Source of the DNA: Aceticella autotrophica
Lineage (GTDB): Bacteria; Bacillota; Thermoanaerobacteria; Thermoanaerobacterales; Thermoanaerobacteraceae
NCBI RefSeq assembly: GCF_017357865.1
Contig: NZ_CP060096.1
Location: 496,001 to 560,000 of the forward strand
DNA length: 64,000 nucleotides
Direction of reading: 5' to 3'
Positions within the stretch are counted from its first letter, which is position 1. Every line of letters starts with the position of its first letter. Made by a program: the position numbers and the translations under genes. The notes under the pieces were generated by a model. It did not search any database. It was given only the letters and a program-made list of their open reading frames with translations, and had not been told where the DNA came from. Shown in pieces: positions 55,461 to 64,000 of this stretch.

Positions 55461-57932
55461 ATGTTTAAAATTTTCAGATTGTTTGGTTTATATAAACAAA
55501 GATATGTTATAAAAAAGAGCGGCTTATTTGATGAGATATACTATTTAAAGTCATATCCTGATGTAAGAGCTGCCGACGTAGATCCAATAAAACACTATAT
55601 TTTGTTTGGTGCAAAAGAAAAAAGAAACTATAGTCCATATTTTAATACAGAGTTTTATCTAGATAAATATCCAGATGTGGCTCAAAGCGGCGTAAATCCA
55701 CTTTTGCATTATATTTTGTTTGGTGCAAAAGAAGGAAGGTTGCCAAATTCTGACTTTGATTCAGAATATTACTTATTAGCAAATCCAGATGTTAAAAAGG
55801 CAGGATTAAATCCACTTCTTATAATACGACGCAATTATAAAGTCAGGAGGAATTTGAATTTGATTCGAAACTCCAATTTATTCGACCGAAATTGGTATTT
55901 AGAGCAAAATCCCGATGTATCTCAAAGCAAAATTAAACCAGCATATCACTATTTGCTTTATGGGGGTTTCGAAGGGCGCGATCCAAGTCCACATTTCTCC
56001 AGTAAATGGTATCTTGAAACTTATAGAGATGTACAACAGGCTGGAATGAACCCTCTGGTGCATTATTTAAAATACGGCAAAAAGGAGGGGCGATCTGCAA
56101 AACATGATGAGATGACTTTTTTGAATGATGATTCGGAGGTGGAAGATATGAACCAACAAAGTCAACTTATTTATTACCTAAAGCGATTCCTTAATGTATG
56201 GCGGCAAGAGGGGGCTAGATCTGTATGGAATAAAGGACTTCACAAAATAAGAATGTTTAATGAACTTACATCTAATGAAGATGAAGAGGTTCATTTCAAG
56301 GTTAGTATAATTATTCCGGTTTATAACGCATTATCGATGACGAAGGCTTGTCTTCGTAGTATTTATAACGAAACCAGAGATCTTGAATTTGAAATCATAA
56401 TTGTTGATAATGCTTCAGATGATGATACTTACAAATGGTTGATGGAAGAAAAAAGTAAACATTCTAATCTCAAAATATTTAGGATAGATAGAAACATTGG
56501 ATTTGGGCCAGCTGTTAATTTTGGTATACAACGTTGTAAAGGAGAATTTGTAGTTATTTTAAACAACGATACCATTGTTTCTCCTGGTTGGTTGGACAAC
56601 CTTTTGGCAGTGGCTAAGGCTGATCCTTCTGTGGGAATTGTAAGCCCAGTAACAAATTATGTAGGTGAAGGCCCACAAATTGACGTACAAGCTCAAAATT
56701 TGTCTCCTGATCCTATAGCAATTGCTCAATATGCTAAAAGTATTGTTAATCGTACAGATATTTTTTATGAGCCAAATCGACTAGTTTTTTTCTGTGTCCT
56801 TATTCGACGCGAACTTATTGATTTGATCGGATATCTCGACGAAGGTTATGAAAAAGGAAATTTCGAAGATGATGATTATTGTTTACGAGCTAGAATGGCA
56901 GGATATCGTCTTGCAATTGCTAAGAATTCTTTTGTTTATCACCACGGAAGTGTTACTTTTAAGGCAAATCGAATATTTCATAGTAAATGGATGCAAGTTA
57001 ATAGAGAACGTTTTTATGCAAAGGCTGGTAGGATTGCGGTTTCGTCATTACCAAGGTTATCATCACCTTTAAAAGTAGATAAAACTGTAAGTGTGATTCT
57101 ACGGACAAAAGATCGTCCTAAACTACTTTTAAATGCCTTGAATAGCCTGAAAAATCAGACATATCAAGATTTCGCTGTAGTTCTGGTTAATGATGGTGGA
57201 GAAGATGTTTCATCATTAGTTGCGTTTTTTAAAATATATTTTCCTATAAAATATGTTTATCATGACGTTTCTAGAGGCCGAACTGCTGCGATTAACACGG
57301 GGTTGCAAAATGCAAATGGCAAGTGGATTGCTTATCTGGATGATGATGACATTTTTTATCCTTGGCACTTTGAGTCTTTGATGCAAGCGGCAGAAAATAA
57401 TAGTGCAAAAGTAATTTACGGTGATTATAATCGTGTATTATTTGAAAATTGTGATAGTTTGTTTCCGATACGTTTGAATGGTGCACCGCCATGGAATTAT
57501 AATCGTCAGGAACTTTTGATTCAGAATTACTTACCGATTCACTCTTATATACATTCGCGCGAATGTGTGGATAAAGTAGGTTTATGGAATGAAAGTCTAG
57601 ATAGGTTGGAAGATTATGAATTTTTATTGCGTTTGAGTGCTTCATTCGATTTTTATCATGTGAAGAAAGTAACATCTGAATACCGTTATTATTTGGATAG
57701 CGAAAACTCTATAACTTCTCAAGGACGAGAAATATATTTGACAGCGCTACAGGAAATTTATCAAAAATTTCCTGTAGATACTCCTGATTTAATTCATTCA
57801 AGACAAATGATCGAAGACGGTATTCGAAGACAAATCGAACAAATTTCGGAAATTATGAAAAGCTCACAAGGAACAAATATTGGTGATGTTGATGTGAGAA
57901 GGAAAATTATTCAGTTAGTGGCTGGAATATAA
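55461..57932 (+). CDS. Chimeric double-GT2 glycosyltransferase with N-terminal repeats
   Basis: 823 residues. The N-terminus has units of about 37 residues (FDEIYYLKSYPDVRAADVDP then KHYILFGAKEKR). The third unit breaks off after NPLL at residue 120 and a new N-terminus-like stretch (RRNYKVRRNLNLIRNSNLFD) begins, followed by two more units. Two GT2 domains follow: VSIIIPVYNALSMTKACLRSI with NNDT, and VSVILRTKDRPKLLLNALNSL with DDDD. The break coincides with a change from AGA/AGG to CGT/CGA/CGC arginine codons. It is probably a fusion of a resident and an acquired glycosyltransferase. The substrates are unknown. Confidence 0.85.
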   Translation: MFKIFRLFGLYKQRYVIKKSGLFDEIYYLKSYPDVRAADVDPIKHYILFGAKEKRNYSPYFNTEFYLDKYPDVAQSGVNPLLHYILFGAKEGRLPNSDFDSEYYLLANPDVKKAGLNPLLIIRRNYKVRRNLNLIRNSNLFDRNWYLEQNPDVSQSKIKPAYHYLLYGGFEGRDPSPHFSSKWYLETYRDVQQAGMNPLVHYLKYGKKEGRSAKHDEMTFLNDDSEVEDMNQQSQLIYYLKRFLNVWRQEGARSVWNKGLHKIRMFNELTSNEDEEVHFKVSIIIPVYNALSMTKACLRSIYNETRDLEFEIIIVDNASDDDTYKWLMEEKSKHSNLKIFRIDRNIGFGPAVNFGIQRCKGEFVVILNNDTIVSPGWLDNLLAVAKADPSVGIVSPVTNYVGEGPQIDVQAQNLSPDPIAIAQYAKSIVNRTDIFYEPNRLVFFCVLIRRELIDLIGYLDEGYEKGNFEDDDYCLRARMAGYRLAIAKNSFVYHHGSVTFKANRIFHSKWMQVNRERFYAKAGRIAVSSLPRLSSPLKVDKTVSVILRTKDRPKLLLNALNSLKNQTYQDFAVVLVNDGGEDVSSLVAFFKIYFPIKYVYHDVSRGRTAAINTGLQNANGKWIAYLDDDDIFYPWHFESLMQAAENNSAKVIYGDYNRVLFENCDSLFPIRLNGAPPWNYNRQELLIQNYLPIHSYIHSRECVDKVGLWNESLDRLEDYEFLLRLSASFDFYHVKKVTSEYRYYLDSENSITSQGREIYLTALQEIYQKFPVDTPDLIHSRQMIEDGIRRQIEQISEIMKSSQGTNIGDVDVRRKIIQLVAGI

Positions 57933-57995
57933 CCTGAATATAAATACTATACTAAAGCCATTATCTGGGTAATTTGAAGAGGAGGTTATTAATTA

Positions 57996-59498
57996 GTGAA
58001 GTCAAAAAATTTAAGACTAAACTTTTGTGTACAAAAAATTTTTAGAAAAGACAATATCAGTTCTATTTTTGCTAAAGCATTAGCTTTGATTGCGATTTCT
58101 CTTTTGATTATTCGTAGTATATCTGTTGCAGATATATCATGGGATTCTTTATCTTATCATTTACCTTTTGCAGCCATGCGGGTTGGCTTGTTGTCGCCAC
58201 ATAATTTTGTTTTGCCAGAGTATCTTATTGCTTCCTATAATGGATTTCCAAGTGCAATCTATTATTTAAAAGGATTGTTATGGTTAATTACTGGGCGCCC
58301 TGAGGCGGTACAGTTAGTGAGTATCTTATCTATAATTTTGTTCGCATTATTTACAAAAAAAACATTGAATGTATCTGCTGAGTGGATAGTAATTGGTATA
58401 TTGAGTATACCTCTTATTCAAATTGGTGCATCGGCTAATATGGTAGATGTACCAGCGAATATGGGCATGGCCATGGTGGCTCTTAGTTTATATAAGCTGT
58501 TAATAAAGACAAACGAGATTACGAAACAGGATTTCATTTGGTTACTAGTTGCGTGTTTAATTGCGAGTGGTTCTAAACCACAAAGTATAATAGTAGGTAA
58601 TGTTATTTTTGGTAGCTATGTGGTTGTGTTTTTGTTACTAAGGAAGAAATTTCGTCTTGAGTATAGTAATTTGAAAGCACTAAAATCCGCTATTTTTTGG
58701 TTAATATTGTGTGGATTTGCTATTTCATACCCAGCATTATTGAATACCTATAGATATGGAAATCCGATATATCCAATGGCTCTTAATATTGGTAGCTTAC
58801 ATTTACAAGGGGTGTATACTGCAACTAATTGGCAAGAACCTGCGTATCTTAATTCATTACCTCAAGTAATCAGATGGTTGTTATCGGTTTTAGAATTTCA
58901 TGCCTATGATCTAAGACCAATTCCGTACTCAATAGATCAGGGCAATGTTCCTTTATCATCCAAAAGTTTTAGAATGGGGGGGTATTTTTTACCACTCATT
59001 TTGATGAGCTTATTTGTGATAATGCTGTCGACAAAACGCATGAGGCGTGACTACGCGAGAAGAGGATTGTTGTTCTTGTTTTGCATTACAATCTTTGTTT
59101 CGTCTCTTCCTGGGTCAAATGAACTACGTTATTATTCTTTTTGGGCAGTACTATTAGTTGTAATAGCGATTGCACAGTTAGAATGGAATAAAAATAACCA
59201 AGCTTTAGGTGAAATCTTTCTATTTTATAAAGCTTTTCTTGTTATTTCTTTTTTATTCATTATATTTATTACGGGAGCTGAATATTTTAAATGGACTGGT
59301 CCACGGTACTCAGATTTAGTTAGTAGTTTTGAAAGAAATAGAAAAGTATTTCATTCTAATGAGAAAACGGTCTTTTTTTACGACGTGAATGATTTTCGTG
59401 GTGCAATCTTCGATTCGGCAATTTTTTCAGATCCCAACAATATAGTGCTGATTCGGCCTAAAAATAACTATGAAGAAAATGGCATTAATATAAAATAA
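57996..59498 (+). CDS. GT-C-like polytopic membrane protein
   Basis: 500 residues with about ten to twelve hydrophobic helices. A first-loop DISWDSLSYHLPFA contains acidic and His residues in the position where lipid-dependent GT-C glycosyltransferases (GT39/GT83-like) have catalytic Asp. It may move a sugar from a polyprenyl-phosphate carrier, probably supplied by the DPM1-like enzyme two genes on. The start is GTG 57996 with GAGGAGG 10 bases upstream. Codon use is foreign to the window. Confidence 0.65.
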   Translation: MKSKNLRLNFCVQKIFRKDNISSIFAKALALIAISLLIIRSISVADISWDSLSYHLPFAAMRVGLLSPHNFVLPEYLIASYNGFPSAIYYLKGLLWLITGRPEAVQLVSILSIILFALFTKKTLNVSAEWIVIGILSIPLIQIGASANMVDVPANMGMAMVALSLYKLLIKTNEITKQDFIWLLVACLIASGSKPQSIIVGNVIFGSYVVVFLLLRKKFRLEYSNLKALKSAIFWLILCGFAISYPALLNTYRYGNPIYPMALNIGSLHLQGVYTATNWQEPAYLNSLPQVIRWLLSVLEFHAYDLRPIPYSIDQGNVPLSSKSFRMGGYFLPLILMSLFVIMLSTKRMRRDYARRGLLFLFCITIFVSSLPGSNELRYYSFWAVLLVVIAIAQLEWNKNNQALGEIFLFYKAFLVISFLFIIFITGAEYFKWTGPRYSDLVSSFERNRKVFHSNEKTVFFYDVNDFRGAIFDSAIFSDPNNIVLIRPKNNYEENGINIK

Positions 59499-59578
59499 GT
59501 AAAAAATAACATATTACAAATAGTGAGTATTGAATAAAAAGTAAAAAACAAAATAGCGATAGAATGGAGGGCAGTAAG

Positions 59579-60580
59579 ATGGAGGTTAAGATAAAAACAG
59601 ATGTTAAGATTGCAGTAGTTATTCCTTGCTATCGTGTAACCAAGCATATTTTGGGTGTAATTGAGGGGATTGGGTCTGAAGTGTGGCGTATCTATGTAGT
59701 TGACGATAAGTGTCCTGAACAATCTGGAAACTATGTAGAGGCCAATTGTAGAGATCTGCGTGTTGTTATATTGCGGCATGAGATTAATCAAGGTGTTGGA
59801 GGAGCTGTTATGACTGCTTATCAGGCTGCGATAGCAGATGGTGCACATGTGATTGTTAAGCTTGATGGAGATGGGCAGATGGATCCAGCATTGATCCCTA
59901 CATTAGTTGCTCCTATTCTTAATGGAGAGGCTGATTATGCTAAAGGTAATCGCTTTTTTGATTTAGAGAGGATCAGGTCGATGCCTACAGTGCGTTTATT
60001 TGGCAATGCGGTGTTGTCGCTCATGACAAAGCTTTCTTCAGGGTATTGGGACTTGTTTGACCCTACCAATGGATATACGGCGATTCATGCAGACGTTGCT
60101 AAAAACTTACCGTTTAGCAAGATTAGCAAACGTTACTTTTTTGAAACAGATATGCTCTTCCGTCTTAATATTTTACGAGCTGTAGTAGTCGATGTGCCAA
60201 TGAATGCAAAATATGGCGAGGAAAAAAGCAATCTAAAAATTTCAAAAATTATTGGTGAATTTATTGTAAAACATTTTCGAAACTTTGCAAAGAGGATTTT
60301 TTACAATTATTATTTACGTGATATGTCTTTGGCTTCCATTGAACTTCCTATAGGTATTTTTCTTCTCATTGGTGGAAGTGTCTTTGGAATTTATCATTGG
60401 ATAAAATCTATGCATGAAGGAGTTATAACGCCTGCAGGCACTGTTATGCTTTCTGTACTTCCTATCTTGATTGGATTACAGTTGGTACTTTCATTTTTGG
60501 CGTATGATATTTCATCTGTACCACAACGACCAATACATAAAAAAATTGGAAATCATAAACATAAAGAAGTGGAAAATTAA
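59579..60580 (+). CDS. DPM1-like polyprenyl-phosphate glycosyltransferase
   Basis: 333 residues. A GT2 domain (IAVVIPCYRVTKHILGVIEGI, VVDDKCPEQSG, the DxD-containing LDGDGQMDP, TNGYTAIHADV) is followed by two C-terminal membrane helices (about 260-315). Members make dolichol- or undecaprenyl-phosphate sugars. I chose ATG 59579, 7 bases after GGAGGG; an ATG at 59564 lies before that site. Confidence 0.85.
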   Translation: MEVKIKTDVKIAVVIPCYRVTKHILGVIEGIGSEVWRIYVVDDKCPEQSGNYVEANCRDLRVVILRHEINQGVGGAVMTAYQAAIADGAHVIVKLDGDGQMDPALIPTLVAPILNGEADYAKGNRFFDLERIRSMPTVRLFGNAVLSLMTKLSSGYWDLFDPTNGYTAIHADVAKNLPFSKISKRYFFETDMLFRLNILRAVVVDVPMNAKYGEEKSNLKISKIIGEFIVKHFRNFAKRIFYNYYLRDMSLASIELPIGIFLLIGGSVFGIYHWIKSMHEGVITPAGTVMLSVLPILIGLQLVLSFLAYDISSVPQRPIHKKIGNHKHKEVEN

Positions 60581-60623
60581 TAGTAAAATTTATATAAACA
60601 AAACTAGTTGGAGGAAAAAAATA

Positions 60624-60974
60624 ATGACTTTAACTCAAACATTATTTGCTTTGATTTGTGTTATAGCAATTTCTGTTGGACAATTGCTTTTTAAAAAGGC
60701 AGGAATTGTAATTCAAGAATCAGGTAGCTGGATATCTTGGCGCGCATTAATTGTTGTTGTTGTAGCCATAACAATATACGGACTAACAACGTTGTTGTGG
60801 ATTAATCTTTTAAGACAAGTTGACCTGCATAAAGCTCAAATTTTTATGGCATTAAGCTTTGTATTGGTTCCTATTGGTAGCTATTTTTTCTTTCGAGAAC
60901 ATATTACAACTGGTTATTTAATAGGTACAACTATTGTTATTATTGGTTTAATAATAGCAACTAAATTTGGTTAA
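60624..60974 (+). CDS. Small four-helix EamA/SMR-type membrane protein
   Basis: 116 residues with four membrane helices, similar to small multidrug-resistance/EamA half-transporters such as ArnE/ArnF-like flippase subunits (ISVGQLLFKKAG near the start, VPIGSYFFFREHI in the third helix). Next to the DPM1-like gene it may flip a polyprenyl-phosphate sugar. I chose ATG 60624, after TTGGAGGAAAAAAATA; the open frame upstream lacks support. The 218 bases after the stop hold nothing I recognise. Confidence 0.75.
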   Translation: MTLTQTLFALICVIAISVGQLLFKKAGIVIQESGSWISWRALIVVVVAITIYGLTTLLWINLLRQVDLHKAQIFMALSFVLVPIGSYFFFREHITTGYLIGTTIVIIGLIIATKFG

Positions 60975-61192
60975 TATGTTATAATATTTTTTTAAAATTA
61001 CTTGTAAGCCGGAGGTAGGATATTTGTCTGTTTATGGGGTAGGGCTTCAATAGTGAACATGGATTTATCTAAGCAAATTAAATGAAAAACATTTCATGTA
61101 ATTGAGATTACTAATTGATAAGTATATAATTATTTTGATATATATACGAGTTTAAAAGCAAAATTAATCATTTATAAAGAGGACATGTTATT

Positions 61193-62179
61193 ATGATAGA
61201 TATACTTATATCAGCATACAATGGAGAAGAGTATATAAGAGAACAAATAGACTCCATTTTAAATCAGACTTATACAGATTGGAGATTATTAATACGTGAT
61301 GATGGTTCAAAAGATAGAACGTTAGAAATAATCGAGGGGTATGTTGGAAAGTTTAATAAAAAAATATATTTTATTAATGATAAAGACAAACATCTTGGTG
61401 CATCAATGAGTTTCTTTAAGTTATTAAATTATTCTACTGCTGATTATATTATGTTCTGCGATCAAGATGATGTTTGGATAGCTGATAAAATAGAAATTAC
61501 TCTAAATAAAATGCATGATTTGGAAAAACTTTATCCTGATAAGCCTATATTGATTCATTCTAATTTAAAAGTTGTAAATGGTGGTTTAAAAATAATAGAT
61601 GAGTTTTTTTGGAAATATCAAAAGTTAAATCCAAATTTAAAAAGATTAAATAATCTTTTAATACAAAACAATGTTACAGGCTGTACTGTTATGATAAACA
61701 GAAAACTTAAGGATTTATTAGAAACAGTTCCAGGCAATTTAATAATGCATGATTGGTGGTTTGCTCTTGTAGCATCAGCATTTGGCGTTATTGATTATAT
61801 AGATGAACCACTTATACTTTATAGGCAACATGGAGCTAATGATACAGGTGCAAAAAAATATAGAATTTCTTATTTTATAAATAGATCTTTAAAATATGAT
61901 GAAGCAGTTAAAACAATTAATAAAATTATTAATCAAGGCAAAGAGTTTTATTCAATATACAGGAACATGCTTACGAAAGAGCAAAAAGACATTGTTTATA
62001 ATTTTATTACACTTTTTGAAGTTGGCAGATTCAAAAGGATTTATCGCATATTTAAGTATAAATTTTTTAAATATGGCTTTTTGCGAAATCTCGGGTTTAT
62101 AATTGTGATGCTAATACCCAGTAAAAGAAAAGGTGCTTATAATGAAGATTTCTATAATAATTCCAACTCTAAATTGTGA
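61193..62179 (+). CDS. GT2 glycosyltransferase (rhamnosyltransferase-like)
   Basis: 328 residues: N-terminal GT2 domain with IDILISAYNGEEYIREQIDSILNQ (first 20 or so residues), IRDDGSKDRT and the DxD-type CDQDDVW, then a C-terminal helical part. The opening and the CDQDDVW motif are typical of RfbF/WbbL-like alpha-L-rhamnosyltransferases, which would fit the rfbB gene nearby. Codon use returns to the window's norm. AAAGAGGAC precedes the ATG. Confidence 0.87.
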   Translation: MIDILISAYNGEEYIREQIDSILNQTYTDWRLLIRDDGSKDRTLEIIEGYVGKFNKKIYFINDKDKHLGASMSFFKLLNYSTADYIMFCDQDDVWIADKIEITLNKMHDLEKLYPDKPILIHSNLKVVNGGLKIIDEFFWKYQKLNPNLKRLNNLLIQNNVTGCTVMINRKLKDLLETVPGNLIMHDWWFALVASAFGVIDYIDEPLILYRQHGANDTGAKKYRISYFINRSLKYDEAVKTINKIINQGKEFYSIYRNMLTKEQKDIVYNFITLFEVGRFKRIYRIFKYKFFKYGFLRNLGFIIVMLIPSKRKGAYNEDFYNNSNSKL

Positions 62180-63044
62180 AAAAACTATTGGGGAACTTTT
62201 AAAAAGGTTAAAGAATCAGACACAAAAAGCCGATGAAATAATAGTGGTGGACTCAGAATCTAATGATAAAACTGCAGAAATTGCAGAAAAAGAAGGGGCA
62301 AAAGTAATAAAAATAGAACGACGGGATTTTGACCATGGTGGTACAAGAAATCTTGCTGCAGAAAATTCTACAGGCGATATTATTATTTTTTTAACACAGG
62401 ATGCACTACCATATGACGAATATTTTATCGAAAACATCATTACACCATTAAAAAATAGTGATATTGCTGCAGCATATGGAAGACAAATAGCAGATGAAAA
62501 AGCTATACCGACTGAGAAGTTTGCGAGACTTTTTAATTATCCGGAAAAAGGATTTATAAAAAGCAAAGAAAATATTAATGAATTAAAGATTAAAGCATTT
62601 TTCTTCTCAAATGTGTGTTCTGCAATAAGGAGAAAAGAATTTGAGCAGGTTGGGAAATTTCCGGATAATACCATTATGAATGAAGATATGATTATCGCAT
62701 CTAAGCTTATACTAAATGGATATAAAATAGCTTATGTGCCAAACGCCATAGTTATACATTATCATAATTACAGCCCAATAAAGCAGTTTAAGAGAAATTT
62801 CGATATTGGTGTATTCTTTTCAGAAAATAGCTGGATTTTGCAGTATGGGAAATCGGAAGGGGAAGGTATTAAGTTTTTAAAAGATGAGATTAAGTATTTA
62901 TGGCAAAATGATAAGATATGGACTTTATATGCTATATTAGAAAATGCTTTCAGATTTTTTGGCTATAGGCTTGGATTGAAACATAAATATCTTCCATTAT
63001 TTTTAAAGAAAAGAATAAGCATGAATAATAATTATTGGAAATAA
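62142..63044 (+). CDS. GT2 glycosyltransferase (rhamnosyltransferase-like)
   Basis: 300 residues with ISIIIPTLNCEKTIGELLKRL, VVDSESNDKTAE, and FDHGGTRNLAAE, the last typical of rhamnosyltransferase-type GT2 enzymes; TQDALP is the DxD equivalent. The C-terminal half has the MNEDMIIASKLILNGYKIAY acceptor region. ATG 62142 lies 6 bases after AAAGGTG; a GTG at 62133 overlaps that site. It overlaps the previous gene by 38 bases. Confidence 0.87.
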   Translation: MKISIIIPTLNCEKTIGELLKRLKNQTQKADEIIVVDSESNDKTAEIAEKEGAKVIKIERRDFDHGGTRNLAAENSTGDIIIFLTQDALPYDEYFIENIITPLKNSDIAAAYGRQIADEKAIPTEKFARLFNYPEKGFIKSKENINELKIKAFFFSNVCSAIRRKEFEQVGKFPDNTIMNEDMIIASKLILNGYKIAYVPNAIVIHYHNYSPIKQFKRNFDIGVFFSENSWILQYGKSEGEGIKFLKDEIKYLWQNDKIWTLYAILENAFRFFGYRLGLKHKYLPLFLKKRISMNNNYWK

Positions 63045-63079
63045 TAATATTTTTTAAATGTGATTTGTGAGGTGGCAAA

Positions 63080-64000
63080 ATGAATTTATTAGTAACAGGT
63101 GGAGCAGGATTTATAGGATCTAACTTTATCTACTATATGCTGAATAGATATAAAGACATAAAAATAATAAATTTGGACAAGCTTACTTATGCTGGCAACC
63201 TTGAAAATTTAAAGGCTGTAGAAAATAACACAAATTATGCATTTATTCAAGCAGATATATGTGACAAAGAAATTATTGAAAATTTATTTCAAGAGTATGA
63301 TATAGATTATGTAGTTAATTTTGCGGCAGAATCCCATGTAGACAGAAGCATAGTAGAACCGGAGATTTTTGTAAAGACCAATGTACTTGGAACAGTAACA
63401 TTACTTAATGCGGCGAAAAATGCTTGGCAAGATGGCGACGGTTTTAAGGAAGGCAAAAAATTTCTTCAGGTATCAACAGATGAGGTATATGGTTCACTTG
63501 GTAAAGAAGGATATTTTACAGAAAAGACACCGCTTGACCCCCATAGCCCGTATTCATCAAGTAAGGCATCGGCAGATTTAATAGTAAAGGCATATTATGA
63601 TACATATAAAATGTCTGTAAATATCACAAGATGTTCAAATAACTATGGACCATATCAATTTCCCGAAAAGTTAATACCTCTTATGATAAATAATTGTTTG
63701 AACAAAAAACCGCTTCCGGTATACGGTGATGGAATGAATATAAGGGACTGGCTTTATGTGGAGGACCACTGCAAGGCAATAGATATGGTACTGCATAATG
63801 GCAGAATAGGTGAAGTATATAACATCGGCGGACATAATGAAAGAACGAATATACATATTGTAAAAACCATTATTTCATACATTCATGATAATGTAGATTC
63901 AAGTGTAGATGAAAATTTGATAAAATATGTAGAGGATAGGAAAGGTCATGACAGGAGATATGGAATAGATCCGACAAAAATCAAGGAAGAGTTGGGCTGG
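63080..64000 (+). CDS. rfbB: dTDP-glucose 4,6-dehydratase, 3' end outside window
   Basis: 307 codons from ATG 63080 remain open to the window edge; the family is about 330-350 residues. It has the NAD-binding TGGAGFIGSNF, LDKLTYAGNLENL, ESHVDRSI, the catalytic STDEVYG (Thr-Asp-Glu) and YSSSKAS (Tyr, Lys). Makes dTDP-4-keto-6-deoxyglucose for dTDP-rhamnose or related sugars; rfbA/C/D probably follow. GAGGTGG precedes the ATG. Confidence 0.95.
   Translation, partial: MNLLVTGGAGFIGSNFIYYMLNRYKDIKIINLDKLTYAGNLENLKAVENNTNYAFIQADICDKEIIENLFQEYDIDYVVNFAAESHVDRSIVEPEIFVKTNVLGTVTLLNAAKNAWQDGDGFKEGKKFLQVSTDEVYGSLGKEGYFTEKTPLDPHSPYSSSKASADLIVKAYYDTYKMSVNITRCSNNYGPYQFPEKLIPLMINNCLNKKPLPVYGDGMNIRDWLYVEDHCKAIDMVLHNGRIGEVYNIGGHNERTNIHIVKTIISYIHDNVDSSVDENLIKYVEDRKGHDRRYGIDPTKIKEELGW

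Noticed and set aside
60975-61192. Possible small gene between the EamA-like and GT2 genes
   Set aside because: 218 AT-rich bases with no open frame having both a start and a ribosome-binding site.
1-64000. tRNA, rRNA or prophage genes
   Set aside because: No cloverleaf, rRNA motif or phage structural gene was recognised in any intergenic region.

Overview
The window is about 64 kb of AT-rich DNA with dense gene packing, AGGAGG-type ribosome-binding sites, mostly AGA/AGG arginine codons, a T-box, a SAM-I riboswitch, and the cell-wall and protease genes of a low-GC Gram-positive anaerobe. The mix (archaeal-type fructose-bisphosphate aldolase/phosphatase, PEP synthase with its regulator, two-subunit biotin carboxylase pair, Rpn/PD-(D/E)XK and IS607 elements, Wzm/Wzt-type surface glycan export) suggests a thermophilic clostridium of the Thermoanaerobacterium/Thermoanaerobacter kind. 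The genus is an inference; there is no rRNA or tRNA gene to confirm it.

Layout. 1-0.5 kb: the 5' part of an IS1634-type transposase running off the left edge. 0.6-24 kb: housekeeping and metabolism: class A PBP, ECF S component, T-box-controlled leuS, DUF1002 protein, ppsA/ppsR, a zinc-ribbon plus CDF transporter pair, a NAGPA-type exported enzyme pair, a His-rich peptide, SAM-I-controlled short metH, fructose-bisphosphate aldolase/phosphatase, a HAD protein, flavin reductase, DUF134 and DUF89 proteins, dihydrolipoyl dehydrogenase and a radical SAM enzyme. 24.1-26.2 kb: a defective IS607-type element sitting exactly in the ribosome-binding site of tig. 26-33 kb: the protein quality-control operon tig-clpP-clpX-(pseudo-AAA LonB-like)-lon-ysxC. 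33-41 kb: nadE, a carboxyltransferase/BCCP fusion with biotin carboxylase, and an ABC importer. 41-43.7 kb: a Wzy/WaaL-like polymerase/ligase with TPRs.

43.8-51.8 kb is accessory. It holds a tandem duplication of an AAA-ATPase/PD-(D/E)XK gene with one sharply diverged internal segment, an Rpn-type nuclease gene split by a complete IS607-type element (tnpA, tnpB and a probable guide-RNA region), and an MNT nucleotidyltransferase with only the tail of its HEPN partner. 51.9-64 kb is a surface-glycan cluster: Wzm/Wzt export, a methyltransferase, several GT2 enzymes, a GT-C-like membrane protein, a DPM1-like enzyme and rfbB. The stretch 55.8-61 kb has foreign codon usage and begins inside a chimeric glycosyltransferase gene.

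Most notable: both IS607-type insertions lie immediately after the same pentamer GGAGG, which is the Shine-Dalgarno core. Deleting either element in silico restores a perfect host sequence (a canonical tig ribosome-binding site, and an uninterrupted Rpn reading frame). Both TnpB-like proteins lack a visible RuvC-III aspartate and the C-terminal zinc finger. Other points of interest are a LonB-like protein with broken Walker motifs whose ribosome-binding site is locked in a long hairpin, a structured leader before the DUF134 gene, and an internal start that could release a free biotin carrier protein.
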